Source: CAVZCK01 sp963773735
GTDB taxonomy: Bacteria > Pseudomonadota > Alphaproteobacteria > Rhizobiales > Rhodomicrobiaceae
Reading direction: 5' to 3'
NCBI GenBank assembly: GCA_963773735.1
Contig: CAVZCK010000021.1
Span: forward strand, 744,001-808,000
Length of the DNA: 64,000 nucleotides
The notes under the pieces were generated by a model that searched no databases, was not told the DNA's origin, and was given only the letters and a program-made list of their open reading frames with translations. Position 1 is the stretch's first letter; every line of letters starts with the position of its first letter. Positions 8,382 to 17,542 of the stretch are shown here, one piece after another. The translations under genes and the position numbers were made by a program.

Positions 8382-9713
8382 TCAATCCACGCGCGCGATC
8401 GCCTCTCCCAGACGCTCGACGGCAAGCGCCATCTCGTCCTCTTCAATGATCAGAGACGGCGACATGGCGATCGTGTCGCCCGTCACGCGCACCTGCAGCC
8501 CGTGCTGGAAGCAATCGATGAAAACGTCATAGCCGCGCTTGCCGGGCCCGTCGGCTCGCGGCTCCAGCTCGACGGCAGCAACGAGCCCGAGGTTCCTGAT
8601 GTCGGTCACATGCGGCTGGTCTTTGAGCGAATGCACGGCCTCTTCCCAGGCGCCAGCCATCGCTCCTGCACGCTCGAACAGGCCTTCCTTCGCGTAGATG
8701 TCGAGCGTGGCAAGCCCGGCGGCGCAGGCGACCGGATGACCCGAATAGGTATAGCCGTGGAAGAACTCAATGACATGCTCGGGGCCTTGCATCAGCTCAT
8801 CGTGGATCTCCCGCTTCGCAATGACCGCGCCCATCGGCACCGCGCCATTGGTCAGGCCCTTGGCCACCGTCATCAGATCCGGCGTCACGCCGAAGCGCTG
8901 CGCGGCAAATGGCGCGCCGAGCCGGCCGAAACCGGTGATCACTTCGTCGAAAATCAGAAGGATGCCGTGCTTGTCGCAGATGGCGCGCAGCCGCTCAAGA
9001 TAACCCTTGGGCGGCAGCAGCACGCCGGTCGAGCCGGCCATCGGCTCGACGATGACGGCTGCGATCGTGTCAGCGCCATGGAGCGCGACGAGGGTCTCGA
9101 GCGCATCGGCAAACTCGGCGCCGTGCTCGGGCTGGCCTCTCGTAAAGGCATTTCGGGCAGGATCATGCGTGTGCGGAAGATGGTCGACACCGGGCAGCAT
9201 GGCGCCGAACGCCCTCCGATTGGCGGCGATTCCGCCGACCGAGGTGCCGCCAAAGCCGCAGCCATGATAGCCGCGCTCGCGGCCGATGAAGCGTGTCCGT
9301 CCGCCCTCCCCGCGCACCTTATGATAGGCGAGCGCGATTTTCAGCGCGGTATCGACCGATTCCGAGCCGGAATTGGTGAAAAACACGCGATCCAGGCCCG
9401 CAGGTGTGATGGTGGCCAGTTTCGAGGCAAGCTGAAAGGCAAGCGGATGAGCCATCTGAAAGGCCGGTGCATAGTCCAGAGTCTCGATCTGGCGGGCGAC
9501 CGCCGCGGAAATCTCCGGGCGGCAATGACCGGCATTGACGCACCACATGCCGGATGTGGCGTCGAGGATCTTCTTTCCGTCGGCGCTCATGAACCACATG
9601 CCGTCGGCAGCGACGAGAAGCCTCGGCGCGGCCTTGAATTGCCGGTTCGCCGTATAGGGCATCCAGTAAGCGGACAGATCCAGCTCGTTATTCAGGCTCT
9701 TGGGATGGTGCAT
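8382..9713 (-). CDS. Omega-amino acid:pyruvate aminotransferase (class III)
   Basis: A PLP-dependent class III aminotransferase of 443 residues. Beta-alanine:pyruvate transaminases share the opening SAYWMPYTANRQFKAAPRLL, the NSGSESVDTALK cofactor-binding loop, the FDEVITGFGR aspartate motif and the Schiff-base lysine in TVAKGLTNGAVPMG; all are present. It likely transfers amino groups from beta-alanine or other omega-amino acids to pyruvate, linking with the malonate-semialdehyde and methylmalonate-semialdehyde route (mmsA at 43.3 kb, not adjacent). The ATG at 9713 gives the standard family N-terminus; an in-frame ATG at 9755 would add 14 atypical residues. Substrate assignment is by family and not proven. 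Confidence 0.88.
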   Translation of the reverse strand: MHHPKSLNNELDLSAYWMPYTANRQFKAAPRLLVAADGMWFMSADGKKILDATSGMWCVNAGHCRPEISAAVARQIETLDYAPAFQMAHPLAFQLASKLATITPAGLDRVFFTNSGSESVDTALKIALAYHKVRGEGGRTRFIGRERGYHGCGFGGTSVGGIAANRRAFGAMLPGVDHLPHTHDPARNAFTRGQPEHGAEFADALETLVALHGADTIAAVIVEPMAGSTGVLLPPKGYLERLRAICDKHGILLIFDEVITGFGRLGAPFAAQRFGVTPDLMTVAKGLTNGAVPMGAVIAKREIHDELMQGPEHVIEFFHGYTYSGHPVACAAGLATLDIYAKEGLFERAGAMAGAWEEAVHSLKDQPHVTDIRNLGLVAAVELEPRADGPGKRGYDVFIDCFQHGLQVRVTGDTIAMSPSLIIEEDEMALAVERLGEAIARVD

Positions 9714-9870
9714 AGATGCCTCCGGCAGAAAGCGGAAATCGGTCGAGGTCGGCAAATCATGGCGCCGTCACCTCCGCTTCCGCAAGGCTTTTCGGACGGG
9801 TCGCAGCGCCGGCGTCCCAGATGTCAGCGAGGCGACGGCGGGCGGGCTGAATCAGGTCGGCAAGATCCGG

Positions 9871-11361
9871 CTATTTGGAGCGCACCGGGTTCAGGAGGAA
9901 GGCCGGGACGTGTTCGCCCATGCCGACGACGGCCGGGTCCTCGGCGCGCGCGCGGCGGGGACCGCCGCGCGAACGGGCGGCAGGATCGCGGCGGCGATCG
10001 CGTTCCGCCGCAGGCTTATCCTGCCGCGCCGGATTTTTCGCCACCTCGCGGCGGTTGCCGTTCATTTCCTTGGGTGTCCTGGCTTCGGCCGCCGATCGTG
10101 ATCCGGTTTCGGCGCGCGCTGGCGAGCGCGGCTTCTCCGGGCGGCTGCGTTCGGCCCTCTGCGGCTTGCCTTCGGGACGGCGCCCACCACGCCCCTGACG
10201 GCGGCCTTCCTTGCGGCTCTGCGCAAGATCCTCGGCCGAGGGCTCGCCACCCAGCCATTCGATCTTCTCGCGGCAGATTTTTTCGATCGCCCGAACTGCC
10301 TCGATCTCGCTGGGCGTCACCAGTGTCGCGGCAAAGCCTTCCTTGCCGGCCCGGCCGGTCCGGCCGATGCGGTGAACATAATCCTCCGGCGTAATCGGCA
10401 CGTCGAAGTTGATGATGTGACTGACGTCTGGAATGTCGAGCCCGCGCGCAGCGACGTCGCTGGCGGCCAGCAGGGCAATATCGCCGCGCCGAAAGGCGTC
10501 GAGCGTCGCGGTGCGATCCCGCTGCTCCATATCGCCGTGCAGCGCCCCGGCATTATAGCCGTGCTTGACCAGCGACTTGTGCAGGATGCTGACATCGCGC
10601 TTGCGGTTGCAGAAGATGATCGCGTTCTTGACGTCGGACCCGTTGATGAGTTGCCGCAGCGCTTCGCGCTTCAGTTTGATATCGGAGGATACGAGCTTGA
10701 GCCGCTGAGTGATCGTCTGGGCGGCCGAGCTTTGCGGGGCAACCTCGATCCGGATCGGATCTTTGAGGAACTTGTCGACGAGCTTCTTTACTTCTTTCGG
10801 CATCGTCGCGGAGAAAAACAGTGTCTGCCGCGTCGGCGGAAGCGTCCCGCAGATTTTCTCGACATCGGGGATGAAGCCCATATCGAGCATGCGGTCGGCC
10901 TCGTCGATGACCAGAATCTCGACCCCGGATAGAAGCAATTTGCCACGCCCGAAATGATCGAGCAGGCGGCCCGGCGTAGCGATCAGCACATCCGCGCCGC
11001 GGTCGAGCTTGCGGAATTGATCGTCGAAGGAAACGCCGCCGATGAGAAGGGCGACTGTGAATTTGTGATTGACGCCCAATTGCTCGAAGGCTTGCGCCAC
11101 CTGAGCCGCAAGCTCGCGCGTCGGCTCGAGAATCAGCGAGCGCGGCATTCGCGCTCGCGCACGTCCGGCTTCCAGCCTGGTGAGCATCGGCAGGACGAAA
11201 GAAGCCGTCTTGCCGGTTCCGGTTTGAGCAATGCCGACCACATCCCGGCCTTCATTGGCTGCGGGAATTGCTTGCAGTTGGATCGGCGTGGGAGTCTGGA
11301 ACCCGGCCGCGACAATGGCGTCGAGAACTTTACGACTAAGGCCAAAATGTTCGAATGTCAT
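9871..11361 (-). CDS. rhlE: DEAD-box RNA helicase, RhlE type
   Basis: A 496-residue ATP-dependent RNA helicase. Motifs appear in order: Q motif around residues 6-28, AQTGTGKT at 45-52, PTRELA near 80, TPGR near 129, DEAD at 153-156, SAT at 184-186, and HRIGRTGRAG near 340. From about residue 385 the tail is Arg/Lys/Pro-rich and low in complexity, typical of RhlE-like proteins, and probably contacts RNA. Members remodel structured RNA in ribosome assembly and in mRNA decay, often during cold adaptation. The ATG at 11361 gives MTFEHFGLS, the standard start. Transcribed alone. RhlE is chosen over DbpA, SrmB or CsdA because of core similarity and the basic tail. Confidence 0.9.
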   Translation of the reverse strand: MTFEHFGLSRKVLDAIVAAGFQTPTPIQLQAIPAANEGRDVVGIAQTGTGKTASFVLPMLTRLEAGRARARMPRSLILEPTRELAAQVAQAFEQLGVNHKFTVALLIGGVSFDDQFRKLDRGADVLIATPGRLLDHFGRGKLLLSGVEILVIDEADRMLDMGFIPDVEKICGTLPPTRQTLFFSATMPKEVKKLVDKFLKDPIRIEVAPQSSAAQTITQRLKLVSSDIKLKREALRQLINGSDVKNAIIFCNRKRDVSILHKSLVKHGYNAGALHGDMEQRDRTATLDAFRRGDIALLAASDVAARGLDIPDVSHIINFDVPITPEDYVHRIGRTGRAGKEGFAATLVTPSEIEAVRAIEKICREKIEWLGGEPSAEDLAQSRKEGRRQGRGGRRPEGKPQRAERSRPEKPRSPARAETGSRSAAEARTPKEMNGNRREVAKNPARQDKPAAERDRRRDPAARSRGGPRRARAEDPAVVGMGEHVPAFLLNPVRSK

Positions 11362-11654
11362 GACCGCCTGTTCGCAGCGACTAAGCTGCCGAACTATTCA
11401 GAGTTAGCGTGAACTTTTTATAACGGGCGCAGGCCACAGCTGCCGGACGCGACATTAGAGCGCGCGCGCCCGATGTCAAACGCCGTCCCGGCTTTTGCGC
11501 AAAAATAAAGATACGCTGAGGATTTTAAACAACGCACCCAGTTAGCCTGCAGATATAGGACGAATGATCGCTCGTGCAAGTGTTTTCCTGCGCCCGCACA
11601 CCAACGTTCCGCGCCGGGAAGCCCAACGCGTCGCGAAGTCGCAAGCTTGCCGCT

Positions 11655-12152
11655 TTAATTCTTGGTGGCGGGATCGCTGTCGGCGGGCGGCTCATCCCCA
11701 GGCCCCGGCAGCACTTTATAATTGCCTTTGGCGTCGAACTTGAACTGCATGGACGTGTCTTGGTCGGTCCCCGAGCCGTAGGCGGTGACAATCAGCGTCA
11801 TCTCATTCTCATTTTCGGCGTCCATGGCCAGGAAGGCGCTGGAAAAGCTTTGCGCAGCGACCTCCTTAATCGGAACGGTCTTGACCACCTTGGGTGGCGT
11901 GTCGCCCTTTTCTATGGTTATGAGCTGAACAATGACGTTTGCAGGGCCCGCCGCTGCTGGCATTACGACCATCGCACGGTAAGCGCCGGTCAATCCGCCG
12001 TCGGACCAAGCGCCGCCGCTCACCATTTCGGGGACCTCAAGCGGGACGGCGGAGGCCGTACTTACAGCATCGGCGGCGCGCGCGCCGATTGAGGCAAACG
12101 GGGCTAGCGCCAACAACGCAAAAACGAGACAATGACGGACAGCGGTCTTCAT
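11655..12152 (-). CDS. Secreted protein of unknown function
   Basis: A 165-residue protein starting at the ATG at 12152, with a clear signal peptide (about residues 1-26, ending at GARAADA). The mature domain has the blocks GGAWSDGGLTGAYRAMVV and FSSAFLAMDAENENEMTL, and an acidic C-terminus (DEPPADSDPATKN). I do not recognise the fold; the pattern suggests a small periplasmic beta-rich protein, possibly one that is conserved only among relatives. A longer reading from 12224 adds 24 residues that would spoil the signal peptide. It lies between the helicase and another small secreted protein in the same direction, with no evidence of an operon. Confidence 0.6.
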   Translation of the reverse strand: MKTAVRHCLVFALLALAPFASIGARAADAVSTASAVPLEVPEMVSGGAWSDGGLTGAYRAMVVMPAAAGPANVIVQLITIEKGDTPPKVVKTVPIKEVAAQSFSSAFLAMDAENENEMTLIVTAYGSGTDQDTSMQFKFDAKGNYKVLPGPGDEPPADSDPATKN

Positions 12153-12269
12153 GGCAGTCCTCAACAACAAAAGCGCCAGCTTAGGATGCGCCTCTATATG
12201 CCGCGTCCCAGGCCGCTCTGTCAAAGTCCATCGGAACAGCCGTGGCAGCAGGCCGGCGCGCAGGCTTGA

Positions 12270-12572
12270 CTAAAAAGCCGACGGGCTCGTGGTCGGCTGG
12301 CGCGGGTCACTGAACACCCGCTCCTTGAAGCTGCGTGGATCGAACTCCGGAAAATTACCATACGGCCCATTCCAGCGCAGGAACGGCTGATATTCGAAAT
12401 CATAGCGATGCCCGCCGGGGCGGAAATAGTAGCCGCGGACTTGCGGCTTTTTCATCGACAGCGCGTAATTGTTCTTCTCTTGCGCCTCGCCCGAGCGCGA
12501 ACCGCTCGCCATCGCACCGCCCGCTGCTAGCGACAGACTGAGAATCGCGATTATGGTTATCTCTGTTTTCAT
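12270..12572 (-). CDS. Small secreted protein of unknown function
   Basis: A 100-residue protein from the ATG at 12572. It begins with a signal peptide (MKTEITIIAILSLSLAAGG, cleavage likely near AMASG). The mature part is short, charged and rich in aromatic residues: GYYFRPGGHRYDFEYQPFLR, then WNGPYGNFPEF and FSDPRQPTTSPSAF. It has no cysteines and no recognised domain. A start at 12605 would add eleven residues that mask the signal sequence. It runs in the same direction as the preceding secreted protein gene, 117 bp away; there is no sign of translational coupling. Confidence 0.55.
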   Translation of the reverse strand: MKTEITIIAILSLSLAAGGAMASGSRSGEAQEKNNYALSMKKPQVRGYYFRPGGHRYDFEYQPFLRWNGPYGNFPEFDPRSFKERVFSDPRQPTTSPSAF

Positions 12573-12701
12573 GACACTCTCCACCTTGACTTCGGCCCGG
12601 AGCATGACACCAATTATAATCGAATTCGTGATCTTTCTCGCAACAACACGATGAAACTCTTCGAGTTCCAGGCATCAATTCTGGGCAAAGATGCCTTTTG
12701 G

Positions 12702-12980
12702 CTACAGCCGCTCGCGCGCCTGGTCCATCAGCAGCGGCCGATGCTGGGAGATAAGAGCTTGGGACGGTGGAATAGCCGTCCTCAGGCCGCGGAAGCGCTG
12801 GCGCAGAAGCTCGATCTGGCCGAGAGGCGTTATGTAAAGCAGGAGAACCCGCTTGCGAGCGAGCTCGTAATTGATGAACTTCTCTTCGTGGTCCGAAGGG
12901 ATTTCTCCGGCCAAACACGGCCGGTCAAAAATCTTTTGCAGCGATGTCCGTTCTCTGCGGGAAAGCTGAATCGGCGGCAT
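12702..12980 (-). CDS. Hypothetical protein, 92 residues
   Basis: A small cytoplasmic protein, basic and Leu/Arg-rich, with no signal peptide or membrane helix. The middle stretch (HEEKFINYELARKRVLLLY) looks helical. It is divergent from the DUF971 gene and shares a ~100 bp promoter region with it. A weak GAGG lies about 10 bases before the ATG at 12980. Codon use is GC-rich in the third position, which supports coding, but I know of no family. It may be a lineage-specific protein. Confidence 0.4.
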   Translation of the reverse strand: MPPIQLSRRERTSLQKIFDRPCLAGEIPSDHEEKFINYELARKRVLLLYITPLGQIELLRQRFRGLRTAIPPSQALISQHRPLLMDQARERL

Positions 12981-13080
12981 GGAAGACGACCTCGACTGAC
13001 AATCTGGCTTTCGCCATCGACGGAGTACTTACAAGGCTGTCGGTTAAAATTATGCTGCAGTGGGTGAGATGAGGCAAGCG

Positions 13081-13446
13081 ATGACAGATAACGAGGCCGG
13101 TTGGCCCACCGAAATCCGGTTGAATCCAGCGAAAGACCGGCTTTCCGTAAAATTCGACACCGGCGAGGCGTTTACCTTCCCCGCCGAGTTCCTGCGCGTT
13201 CACAGTCCGAGCGCCGAGGTTCAAGGACACAGTCCAGACGAACGCAAGATCCTTGGAGGCAAACGCCTGGTGACGATTACCGCCATCGAACCCACGGGCC
13301 ACTATGCGGTCCGGCTTACCTTCAGTGACGGCCACAGCACCGGCATTTATTCCTGGCAGTATCTTCATCAGATCGGCGGCAAGCAGGATGCGCTCTGGCG
13401 GGATTATTTGCAGGAGCTTGAAAAGCGTGGGCTCAGGCGGGACTGA
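13081..13446 (+). CDS. DUF971 (GBBH-like) protein
   Basis: A 121-residue protein of the DUF971 family, related to the N-terminal domain of gamma-butyrobetaine hydroxylase. Key blocks are the opening PTEIRLNPAKDRLSVKF, FPAEFLRVHSPSAEV, and HYAVRLTFSDGHSTGIYSW. Stand-alone members are often encoded next to or within Fe-S or molybdenum-cofactor gene sets and have been proposed to help Fe-S assembly; here no such gene is adjacent. The ATG at 13081 with GAGG about 7 bases before it is preferred over the upstream in-frame codon at 13060. Length fits the family (about 110-125). The family call is firm; the role is not. Confidence 0.87.
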   Translation: MTDNEAGWPTEIRLNPAKDRLSVKFDTGEAFTFPAEFLRVHSPSAEVQGHSPDERKILGGKRLVTITAIEPTGHYAVRLTFSDGHSTGIYSWQYLHQIGGKQDALWRDYLQELEKRGLRRD

Positions 13447-13737
13447 ACGCCCGGCCGAATCACCTGAGGCAGGCCCGTCCTATATTCCGCACCGCATGCA
13501 CCCGAGAGCCGTTCCAAGACTGCATGCCATCGCTGTTGCGGCAGGGGTCAATCCTGGATTATTCACCGCAATGTCAATCCAATCGCCTCGGCCGGATCGG
13601 TCTTGCCGCGAGCAAATCACCGGACCTGTGAACAAACTGTCGTATTCCTATGCTAGGCATCTTGTCCTTGGCCAACTTCAGGCCGCGAATAGCGGCTCGT
13701 GGCGCCGAAGCAACAAAAGAGGAAGCGAGCGCCGGTC

Positions 13738-15100
13738 ATGGTGGACCATTTGCAGGATCCCAAAAGCACGTTTGGCGGCTATATAGGCGAGATCGTGTTG
13801 CCTGATCTTCCACCAAGCACCGAAGCCTTTGCCACGCGGGCCATTCAGCGGCTCTTCCTCCGGCGCTGGCTTGTCATATTGACCGCGGGCATCATTCTGG
13901 TCTTCGTGCTTTTCTATCAGCTCCCCGGCGTCCCCGCACTCCTTGGCTTTCTGTCAATCGCCGCCGGCGCCGCACTGCTGCCGCGTGAGGGAGTGACGCG
14001 CGCGATCCGCCTGAGTCTCGGAACCGGCGACCGGGAGGCAGGCACTCAAGCCGTCGCAGAGCTGCTTGAAGGCTTGCCCTCGCCGACCATCCTGCTCAAT
14101 CGCCAAGGCCGTGTGGTCCGCTTCAACAGGCTGGCGCCCGAGTTTCTGCCCGCGCTTAAGGCCGGCGACCACATCTCGACCTTCATTCGCGATCCAGAGG
14201 TACTCGAAGCCGTCGCCCAGGTCAGCGCGGCAGCCCGGCGCCAGCAGATCGTGGCTTACGACCAGCGCGTGCCGATCGAGCGCCATATCGAGGCGACCGT
14301 GAGCTGGGTTGGCCCGCCCGACAGCAGCCGCCCCGAGGAGCAGGCGCCAGCGATTCTCTTGCATCTGCGCGACCTGACCGCGCAGGAGCAGTTGGAACAT
14401 TTGCGTGAAGATTTCGTCGCCAATGCAAGCCACGAGCTGCGCACGCCACTAGCTTCGCTCCTCGGATTCATCGAGACGCTTCAAGGCGCGGCGCGCAACG
14501 ATCCTGCTGCGCGCGACCATTTCCTCGATATCATGGCGAGGCAGGCGCAGCGGATGTCGCGCCTGATCGACAATCTGCTCTCGCTGAGCCGCGTGGAGAT
14601 GCGGCTCCACCTCAAGCCGCAAGACCGCGTCGATCTCAATGAGGTCGTCGGGCATGTCCTGACGATGCTCGCCCCTGTCGCTGAAAAGGCGAGTATGACG
14701 ACGCATTTCGAGGTCTTCGGCAGCGGCGCCCGGGTGCTCGGCGATCGCGACGAACTTGTCCAGGTCGTCTCCAACCTCGTTGAAAATGCCGTCAAATATG
14801 GGCGCAGCGGCGGCAATGTCTGGCTGACGGTCGACCGGCGGATTGAGGCGGGCATCAGCCAGTTCCGCCTCACCGTGCGGGACGATGGTACCGGGATCGA
14901 TCAGAAACATCTGCCGCGGCTGACTGAGCGTTTCTATCGCGCCAACGACGACGGGGGGGAAAAATCCGGCACCGGGCTGGGTCTTGCGATCGTCAAGCAT
15001 GTTGTCGCGCGTCACCGCGGCGAGCTCAGGATCGAACTCGGAGCTAGGCAAGGGCTCGGTCTTCACCATCATTCTGGATGAAGCGCCGCCTCGGGCGTGA
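13738..15100 (+). CDS. phoR: Phosphate regulon sensor kinase PhoR, one extra base near the 3' end
   Basis: Membrane histidine kinase that phosphorylates PhoB under phosphate limitation. Two hydrophobic helices lie at about residues 43-61 and 64-81, then a PAS-like domain (about 105-215). The dimerisation motif follows with phosphoacceptor H232 (ASHELRTPL), the N-box NLVENAVKYG, G1 DDGTGI and G2 GTGLGLAIVKHV. Without correction the frame ends at 15081 with an abnormal tail. Dropping one base around 15037 (ATCGAACTCGG) restores ELGKGSVFTIILDEAPPRA and a stop at 15098-15100, the expected ending. The ATG at 13738 has GAGGAAG about 9 bases upstream; a GTG at 13699 is possible. It heads the pst-pho locus in the same direction. 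Confidence 0.92.
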
Positions 15101-15149
15101 CGCGTGCCGCGCTGAACCGAAATCTGAAATCCATTAAAATTAAACGTCA

Positions 15150-15220
15150 GTTTTCATCGGTTTTCACCGTGAAAAAACAATACTTTATGCTGTCATCATA
15201 ACTTTATCAAATCGTCATAA
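15150..15220 (+). promoter_or_regulatory. Candidate Pho box upstream of pstS
   Basis: PhoB binds tandem CTGTCAT-like 7-mers spaced by 4 AT-rich bases. CTGTCAT is exact at 15190-15196, and TCGTCAT (5 of 7) follows 22 bp later at 15212-15218; the intervening repeat at 15201-15207 is weak. Further upstream TTTTCAT (15151-15157) and TTTTCAC (15161-15167) sit 10 bp apart. The site ends about 85 bp before the pstS GTG, in an AT-rich stretch. PhoB control of the locus is known for this family; the site itself is read by eye. Confidence 0.62.
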
Positions 15221-15306
15221 AAGTTACGTGGCCCAGTTGTTAAGGTCCTGGTGGAGAGCGGACGGAATCCCCTCTCCCTCCAACGCGCAAATCAAGGAGA
15301 GCACCA

Positions 15307-16362
15307 GTGAATATACGTTCTATCGCGCTCGCGGCGGCGACCGCAGCTGCATGTTCTTTTGCAGCGATCGCTCCCGTTTCTGCGGCCGACATTTCGGGTG
15401 CCGGCGCAACCTTCCCCTACCCGATCTATTCCAAATGGGCCGACGCTTACAAGAAAGAGACCGGATTCAGACTGAATTATCAGTCGATCGGATCGGGCGG
15501 CGGCATCAAGCAGATCACAGCCCGCACTGTGACATTCGGCGCGTCCGACATGCCCCTTCAAGCTCCGGAACTTGAAAAAATTGGCTGCATCCAGTTTCCG
15601 ACCGTGATGGGCGGCATCGTTCCGGTGGTTAATCTCGACGGCATCAGCAGCAACGACCTGACGATCGACGGTCCGACGCTCGCAAGGATCTATCTCGGCG
15701 AGATCAAGACCTGGGATGACCCGGCACTGAAGAAGCTGAACCCGAATGCCAAGCTACCGTCACAGGCGATCGCCCTCGTGCATCGCTCGGATGGCTCCGG
15801 CACCACCTTCATCTTCACCAACTACCTGTCGAAGGTGAGCTTGGACTGGAAATCGAGTGTCGGCAGCAACACCTCGGTCGAATGGCCGGCCGGCATCGGC
15901 GCCAAGGGCAATGAGGGCGTCGCCAACAATGTTGCGCAGACCAAGGGCGCGATCGGCTATGTCGAAACCGCCTATGCGAAGCAGAACAAGCTGACCACGA
16001 TGAAGATGATCAATAAGGACGGCAAGGTCGTTGCTGCGACCCCCGAGGCGATCATGTCTTCCGCCTCCCGCGCCGACTGGGCGAATGCCCCCGGCTTCTA
16101 CATGATCCTCACCGACGAGCCGGGCGCCGCGTCCTGGCCGATCGCCGGCGCGACCTTCATCCTCGTGCCCACCGAGCCGAAGGACCCTGCCGCAACCAAA
16201 GAGGCGCTCAAATTCTTCGAATGGGCGTACAAGAACGGCGATGAAATGGCCGGCAGCCTCGACTACATCCCCATGCCGGACAATGTCGTCGAACTGATCA
16301 AGAAGACCTGGTCCGAAAAGATCAAGGATTCGAAGGGCAATCCTGTCTTCGCGTCCAAATAA
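15307..16362 (+). CDS. pstS: Phosphate ABC transporter substrate-binding protein PstS
   Basis: Periplasmic phosphate-binding protein of the high-affinity Pst importer. The 351-residue product has a signal peptide (about residues 1-27) and the family opening ISGAGATFPYPIYSKWADAY, in which residues of the SGAGATFP loop contact phosphate. Further family blocks are GASDMPL, HRSDGSGTTFIFTNYLSK and GAIGYVETAYA. Translation starts at GTG 15307, preceded by AAGGAGA about 6 bases upstream. The long leader carries a Pho-box-like site, and a stem-loop follows the stop, which may help set a high PstS to PstCAB ratio. Confidence 0.96.
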   Translation: MNIRSIALAAATAAACSFAAIAPVSAADISGAGATFPYPIYSKWADAYKKETGFRLNYQSIGSGGGIKQITARTVTFGASDMPLQAPELEKIGCIQFPTVMGGIVPVVNLDGISSNDLTIDGPTLARIYLGEIKTWDDPALKKLNPNAKLPSQAIALVHRSDGSGTTFIFTNYLSKVSLDWKSSVGSNTSVEWPAGIGAKGNEGVANNVAQTKGAIGYVETAYAKQNKLTTMKMINKDGKVVAATPEAIMSSASRADWANAPGFYMILTDEPGAASWPIAGATFILVPTEPKDPAATKEALKFFEWAYKNGDEMAGSLDYIPMPDNVVELIKKTWSEKIKDSKGNPVFASK

Positions 16363-16371
16363 GTTATATTC

Positions 16372-16405
16372 AGGGGCCGGGAGAGAACCATATCGACTGG
16401 CCCCT
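16372..16405 (+). terminator. Stem-loop between pstS and pstC
   Basis: AGGGGCC (16372-16378) pairs with GGCCCCT (16399-16405) across a 20-base loop, followed by TTCG. The run of T is too short for a strong intrinsic terminator. Its place just after pstS fits partial termination or 3'-end protection, known ways to make more binding protein than membrane components. Function is inferred. Confidence 0.4.
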
Positions 16406-16472
16406 TTCGCAGCCGAGTCCGGAAACATGGCTCCGGGTCCTAGCGATAAGAGGGCGTAGGTAAGGTGGCCGG

Positions 16473-17486
16473 ATGACTGACGCCTCCCTGGAAGCAAAAT
16501 CCCGGATCGAGCGGGGTGGCTCCGTCGGGAGAATCATTGCCGATCGAGCGAAAGTCGCTCGTCGGTTCCGGCTTAATGATACGACCTTCCGCTATCTGAC
16601 CTACGCCGCTGCAATCAGCGTGCTCGCCGTGCTGGGCGGAACGATCGTTTCGCTTATTTACGGTGCGACGCCGGCGTTTCGCACCTTTGGTCTCGATTTC
16701 TTTATGACCGAGGCCTGGAACCCGGTCACCGAGAAATTCGGCGCGGTCGCGCCTGTCTATGGCACGGTCGTCACTTCCGCCATCGCCATGCTGGTCGCCG
16801 TTCCGGTTGGTATCGGAATTGCAATCTTCCTGACCGAGCTGTGCCCGCCGCGCTTGCGCCGGCCGATCGGTATCGCGATCGAGCTTCTCGCCGGCATCCC
16901 CAGCATCATCTACGGAATTTGGGGCCTGTTTATCCTCGCGCCATTCCTGCAGGAATTCGTCCAGCCCGCGCTCATTGCCGCGTTTGGGCCGATTCCGATC
17001 CTTTCGGCGCTGTTTGCCGGCCCGCCTTACGGCATTGGCATTCTGACGGCCGCCTTGATCCTGGCAATCATGGTTCTGCCCTTCATCGCCGCTGTGACCC
17101 GCGACGTCTTCGAGACCGTGCCGGCGATGCTCAAAGAGTCGGCTTACGCCGTCGGCTGCACGCGCTGGGAAGTGGTCCGAAACATCGTCATCCCCTATAC
17201 GCGGGTCGGTATCGTCGGCGGCACCATGCTCGGTCTCGGACGCGCCCTGGGCGAAACGATGGCCGTCACCTTCGTGATCGGCAATGCGCACCGGATTTCC
17301 GCTTCGCTCCTGGCGCCTGGCACCACGATTTCAGCGACCATTGCCAACGAGTTCACCGAGGCAGTCGGAGATCTCTACACCTCCTCACTGATCGCTCTCG
17401 GCCTCATTCTGTTCATCATCACTTTCTTCGTGCTTGCCGCCGCACGCCTGATGCTGTCGAGGCTCGCGGTGCGCAGTGGGAGCTGA
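16473..17486 (+). CDS. pstC: Phosphate ABC transporter permease PstC
   Basis: Inner-membrane permease subunit, paired with PstA. The 337-residue protein has an N-terminal cytoplasmic stretch, a first helix at about residues 40-62, and then the typical six-helix core. The EAA-type loop that contacts PstB reads AMLKESAYAVGCTRWEVVRN, followed by the signature GLGRALGETMAVTFVIGNA. The ATG at 16473 has AAGGTGG about 6 bases upstream. It follows pstS by 110 bp and precedes pstA by a few bases, clearly an operon. Confidence 0.95.
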   Translation: MTDASLEAKSRIERGGSVGRIIADRAKVARRFRLNDTTFRYLTYAAAISVLAVLGGTIVSLIYGATPAFRTFGLDFFMTEAWNPVTEKFGAVAPVYGTVVTSAIAMLVAVPVGIGIAIFLTELCPPRLRRPIGIAIELLAGIPSIIYGIWGLFILAPFLQEFVQPALIAAFGPIPILSALFAGPPYGIGILTAALILAIMVLPFIAAVTRDVFETVPAMLKESAYAVGCTRWEVVRNIVIPYTRVGIVGGTMLGLGRALGETMAVTFVIGNAHRISASLLAPGTTISATIANEFTEAVGDLYTSSLIALGLILFIITFFVLAAARLMLSRLAVRSGS

Positions 17487-17542
17487 GGTTATGGCGCGCA
17501 CATCCGATTACTGCTGACAATCGCTTCTACCGCAGACGGCGG

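Noticed and set aside
8502..10394. Very long open frame (630 codons) on the plus strand
   Set aside because: It is antisense to the aminotransferase and helicase genes, both with complete family motifs, and its product has no recognisable content. High GC gives long antisense frames.
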